Positions 59,851 through 64,000 of a stretch of DNA of 64,000 nucleotides are shown here, one piece after another. Position numbers and translations under genes: made by a program. Origin of the DNA: Hirudinaria manillensis (Eukaryota > Annelida > Clitellata > Hirudinida > Hirudinidae). Position 1 is the stretch's first letter; each line of letters starts with the position of its first letter. The DNA is taken from assembly GCA_034509925.1 (NCBI GenBank), contig CM067530.1:3565001-3629000 (forward strand). Reading direction: 5' to 3'. The notes under the pieces are model-generated. The model saw only the letters and a list, made by a program, of their open reading frames with translations, had not been told where the DNA came from and ran no database searches.

Positions 59851-62712
59851 CAAAGGAATTAACTTTATAAGTCTTTATAACAGTTTTCAGACTGTCAAAG
59901 CAGGTATAATTGCCAGAGTCCGCAATGTCAGCAGCAGATAAGATTAGTTGTGTTTCTGAGGAAGAGCTGTGATCTTGGAATCTTCCAGATATGGAAACAT
60001 TGGAACATTCCACATTTTCCTGGAGCAAACAGTCGATCAGTGGCTCCAAAACTGAATTTGAGCATGGATTCCAGTTTTTGATCCATTTCCAATTGTTGTT
60101 CTTGTGGTGGAGAGTGTTGCATTGGAGAGTCAATGAATCTAGAAGGTGCACATTTTTTGGAACACTCAGATATTGTCGGGATATTACTGAATTTATATTG
60201 ATCATTAGAAGTATTTAAACTTTTAATTACAAATAATAAGCAAATATTAGTAATGCTGGTAATCCTGTAACTTACAATTGAGAGAGTCCTATAAATAGTG
60301 AATCTATCTACCTTGTTCTGGCTCAAAAGAAGTCATCAATGTCTGGCAAAGACCAAGGACTGTGTGGAAAGTTGGCTTGGTCTGACAGGTATATACCATT
60401 TTTTCATAGACCCTCGGATTGGCATAGTTTGGACCTGTTTCTAGTTTTGTTTGCAGCACTCCAACTTACATTTGCAGCAGGAATGGCAGATGTTTTGCAA
60501 CTCAAAATGGTGCCCTTTTCCAATATGCCATCCACCATTTCTGAAGATATCTCCAGTTTCTCTGGGCAATCTATTTTAGTATTTATGTATTTCAAATAAT
60601 ATATTAGCAGTGAGAGTATGATAAACTTACAGAATACGTTGATATTGATTGTGTAGTTGCTGAAATGCCCAATGACTTGGTAATGATATGGAAATTCCAC
60701 AAAACATTTGTAAGATCCAGATTGGTTGATGGTTGTTTCGTAGGTGTAGGTCAAACATGCACCATCCAATGTACAATTTACATACTGGATACCATTGACC
60801 ACCAATTTTGGAAGATATCTTACATCCTCATCAGAAGTCACAAGAGTGGAGCACGTGATGGTAGCTTTGCTGCCCCTTTCGATTTCATGTATATTGTTGT
60901 TCTCAATTGTTTCACCATTGATCTTCATATTTAGAAGTGTTCCATCTTCATGATATTGTAATTATAAAAAGTTAGCAAAGTGCAAACTTAGCTTATTGAA
61001 GTCAATTTATTTTAGAAAAGCACAGAATATACAAAATTGAGAATAATTTAAATTTGTAGCAGCAGTCTTTGGAATTCTCTTTTGCTCCTTAAACTTTTAA
61101 ATAAATCTTCTCATTTCAGCAATATTTTTGTCTTATAATTGCCATATTATTGTAAGCATGCTAAAATATTAAATTCCTGAGTTTCAATAAATAATCTCTC
61201 CAGAATTAAACATACCTAAAACTATGACATTAAGGACCTTCTGAATTGTAAAAAGATCATCAATGCAGATATAGGATCCAGTAGTTTCAATAGTCATGTT
61301 TAAGAACCTGAGGATGGTATAAGCTTGTGTCCTAACGTCTTCAAGAAAATGATGGCTTGTTTGATTGAAACATTCTTCTGTGGAGTTTGTAAAGAAGCAG
61401 TTGACAATGGGAAAGCTTGATTGGTTTCCATAGTGAAGCCTTTCCTTGAAGCATTTCCACTGTTTGTTGAAGGAATGAAAGGAGGAACAAGACAAAATGA
61501 GGGAGGAATCTCCACTCCTGATGACATAATTTTCATCTTCTCATTTAATATCTATAATGTTGCACGTGTTATTATTTTTAAATATTTAATTAATAGAAAA
61601 TTTCTCAGTTTGTATGTTGGCAAACGTTTTTAGTCGTTAGACCATTTTAAAATTTTGAGAGGGCATTTGAGGAGGAATTGAAACGCTGGAGTTTGCCCAT
61701 CTGTGCCTTAGATTATTAGATTGGGGACTCATTGAAAGGTAAGCTTATTATTAGTTATACTTACTAGATTATTCACAGATATGGGGTATCACCTGCCAAC
61801 TCCATGATTATGCAATACTCCTATTCCAGTTTTTGCACAGCAATTGGTGCAAGATAGTTTGAGGGACATGAATATTGAGTAGTGTCGGACGTAAAGATCT
61901 TATATGGGATGTAGCTTTTGTCTGACGAATAAAATTATAGATTAATAGAATTTACCTTTTACAATCATTGTCACTGGGGGAGATTCTAAAGTCGTTCCCA
62001 GTGACGAGTTGAACTTGCACATGAAACTCTTTGATCTCGAGCTTGTTGCATTAAACTGCTTCGTTATGGTAAACCCCTCTTTGCTGATAATCTAACTGGC
62101 AGCTCCCTCGATTTCAAAGACGCCACTTTCGCTAGGATCTTGGTCGGAGGATGTCTCGAATGAACAAACCAATGTGGTGCTATTGTCGCTTGCCATTGAA
62201 TGACTGTTCCCAGGACTATTTATCCATAACTTAACTTCCCTTCCTGAAAACGCATCATGATAAGTTCGTCAAAAAAGCCTACTGATATAAAATACTTATT
62301 GACATTTATATGCATTGTTGGAACTGAGTTGATACCATGCCAATTAATTCAAGATTATTGATATTATAGTCTTCCTTAAGTTAAATTTCAATGGTTCAAC
62401 GGCATTATTAATTAGATATAACAAACAAATCTAAAATCTTACCAAAGACTAGGATTGTGTGTTCGGAAAAAGGTACTTCATACTGTATACAAATCTAGTT
62501 CACACCATCAGTCAGCTGTAGGTTTGATATTGTTATATTTAACTTTGGAGGATATAAGTTGAAGCTGAATCTTTCATCGGGATATATGTATTCCGTCTCG
62601 TAACGGTAAATATCATCAAAAATGCTTTTTGGGGAGCCAACGAATGGGGGTAAATCTCAATGTATATTGTCTCCTGTAATAACTCATCTGATAATGTTAT
62701 TGTGTCTCCCTG
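59851..62712 (-). pseudogene. Decayed full-length paralogue of Ig gene A (A')
   Basis: Same domain order as gene A: V at about 62700-62455, domain 2 at 62245-61956, domain 3 at about 61545-61217, domain 4 at about 60940-60633, domain 5 at about 60572-60311, domain 6 at 60186-59851. Defects: in-frame stops in the V remnant and in domain 2 (TAG at 62094-62092), a stop near the start of domain 3, an 8-nt deletion in domain 5 relative to gene A, and no domain 7. Domains 4 and 6 are still open and very close to gene A. The V exon is broken by GC-rich inserted DNA at 62713. Confidence 0.87.
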
Positions 62713-62842
62713 TTAGTGATCGACCGGACCCGGCTGAACGCCGGCCTTTTTTTACCACCGGGGTCCCTGTCCCGGCTTTTTAACATTCCCCGGTCCCGCC
62801 CCGGCTTAAATTCAACCGGGGTTTGGCCGGGGGTAAACAAAA
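62713..62842. mobile_element. GC-rich CCGG-repeat block, possible end of a DNA transposon
   Basis: Starts abruptly inside the A' V exon with TTAGTGATCGACCGGACCCG and holds many CCGG and CCCGG motifs within AT-rich DNA. Such TAGTGATCGGCC-rich ends with repeated CCGG occur in hAT-type elements, but I could not find the opposite end or a transposase, so this is tentative. Confidence 0.3.
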
Positions 62843-63803
62843 GTCGAATTTTTAGCTTTGTCAACTTAAATAAAATTTATTCATCAACCGACGAATCATA
62901 AAATATATCGTTCGGAGAGTTAAAGTCTCATTACAGGTACCCATTCACCAATAATATTTCATGGAACTTTCTGGAAAATCCATCAGTCATCCTAGATATC
63001 CAATCTCCTCGTAGCTTTTAATTAAAAAAAACATTACTGGGTTCCTGAACAAGATGCAGGTACCCTCCCATCGAAAGGAGCCTGAGAAAGTTTCCTTAAC
63101 TCGATGGAGTTAAATAAACATCATCGGCTGCAACCTGGAATGATGTCCTTAAAACTATGAGTTTATATGTTTAGAGAATAAAAGCATCGTTAGTTAACGT
63201 TGTTACAGGTTGCAGATAGTAATACACTAATTAGTATAATAACAAGTAACCAATGCATTTATTCAAATACAAGCTGTATTAAGTTCGTTCTAAGCACTCG
63301 TTATTAAAGTTAACATGAACTTTTAATTTTTAATGCCCAAAAAAGCGAATACAAAGTGATTTGTGCCCTCGAGCCTAACCATAAAAGCCAGCCTGTGTAT
63401 CTTCCATTTATTTTTTTGATACCGAAACTAGGATTGTGGGAATTCCGGAATGTGTTCTTAATTATCTTCCTTAACACTAGGCAATGGAGTTCTTTGTTTT
63501 GTCAGTATGTTTTGAAGAAGTGCCTTATCTGATATTTTTTAGCAATTAAGACAGATGTAAGACTTTGGACTGAACAATGCTCACCAATAAAAATTCTTTG
63601 TTAAGCAATTTCCAAAAAGAAAAATTAAAATTGTCAGAAACAACGTAACGAAAAGAAAGATAGTCTTTATAACAACGCTGCATTTAGTTTTAAATGACAA
63701 AAAATGGAAATCCTAACAACATATTGCCAGTTAATTTAAAGCAAAGAACTAAGAAAAATATCCACCGATCCAAATGTAAGTTCACCATTTATTATCAAGT
63801 CAA
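62843..63803. other. Spacer before the third Ig gene
   Basis: First part is probably inserted or unrelated DNA. From about 63492 on it matches 54033-54346, the 3' flank of gene A, almost base for base, so it is the 3' flank of the next Ig gene. Confidence 0.7.
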
Positions 63804-64000
63804 TTATTTCTTAGGATAGCTTTCTATTATCTCAATGAAAGAAAGTTCTCCGCAGTTCCCCAGAAAGAAGTGAGATGTATGAGGAACCAAACATCTGTAA
63901 GATCCATTTCGAGTCACCACAAGCTTGACTGAATTCAGTCCGACAGCCAGCGGTTTGTTGTCATTGCTCAGAGCCCAAGTAACATTGACAGCTGGATTTG
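63804..64000 (-). CDS. Last exon of a third Ig gene (C), running off the window
   Basis: The exon encodes the seventh Ig domain, from about NPAVNVTWALSNDNKPLAVG to a stop at 63804-63806 with the same IEIIESYPKK ending as gene A. Only a few bases differ from gene A over the exon and its 300-bp flank. The frame is open to the edge. The rest of the gene lies at higher coordinates, so whether it is intact is unknown. Confidence 0.82.
   Translation of the reverse strand, partial: NPAVNVTWALSNDNKPLAVGLNSVKLVVTRNGSYRCLVPHTSHFFLGNCGELSFIEIIESYPKK

Overview
This is a stretch of nuclear DNA from an invertebrate animal. Evidence: genes split into many short exons by GT-AG introns, an animal set of gene families (GOPC, DDX28, FoxN2/3, SLC22 transporter, universal stress proteins, immunoglobulin-domain proteins), Pol II U1 snRNA genes, AT-rich intergenic DNA full of ATT microsatellites. 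I cannot name the phylum. All exon models were read by eye from splice signals, reading frame and family conservation; the phases close in every model called with high confidence.

Layout: 1-858, two copies of a 429-bp GC-rich unit, each with a tRNA-Arg(UCG). 1087-5079 (-), a 12-exon SLC22-type transporter. 6798-8364, 10434-11744 and 13303-~14660 (all -), a tandem trio of universal stress protein genes. 15683-19253 (+), a 7-exon leucine-rich-repeat protein. 21005-21676 (-), an unrecognised gene lacking its 5' end. 22484-23623 (-), a FoxN forkhead gene with a probable upstream noncoding exon near 26.9 kb. 28914-33514 (+), DDX28, a mitochondrial-type DEAD-box helicase with 14 exons. 33770-35278 (+), an unrecognised 336-aa protein. 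35719-40858, six U1 snRNA genes, four on + and two on -. 41615-42667 (+), an orphan single-exon ORF. 43145-46501 (+), GOPC (PDZ/coiled-coil Golgi protein), 9 exons. 48395-64000 (-), a tandem array of secreted seven-Ig-domain proteins: two intact genes, the last exon of a third, and several decayed copies.

Two regions stand out. In the U1 cluster, the two minus-strand copies keep U1 structure, an Sm-like site and a conserved upstream element, but carry single changes inside the 5' splice-site guide (U6A in one, C9U in the other). In my models of this same window, 15 of 69 splice donors have T at +3, the base an A6 guide would pair with. The Ig array shows young segmental duplication, pseudogenes, insertions and a deletion-fused exon, as in families evolving by birth and death; its function cannot be read from sequence.
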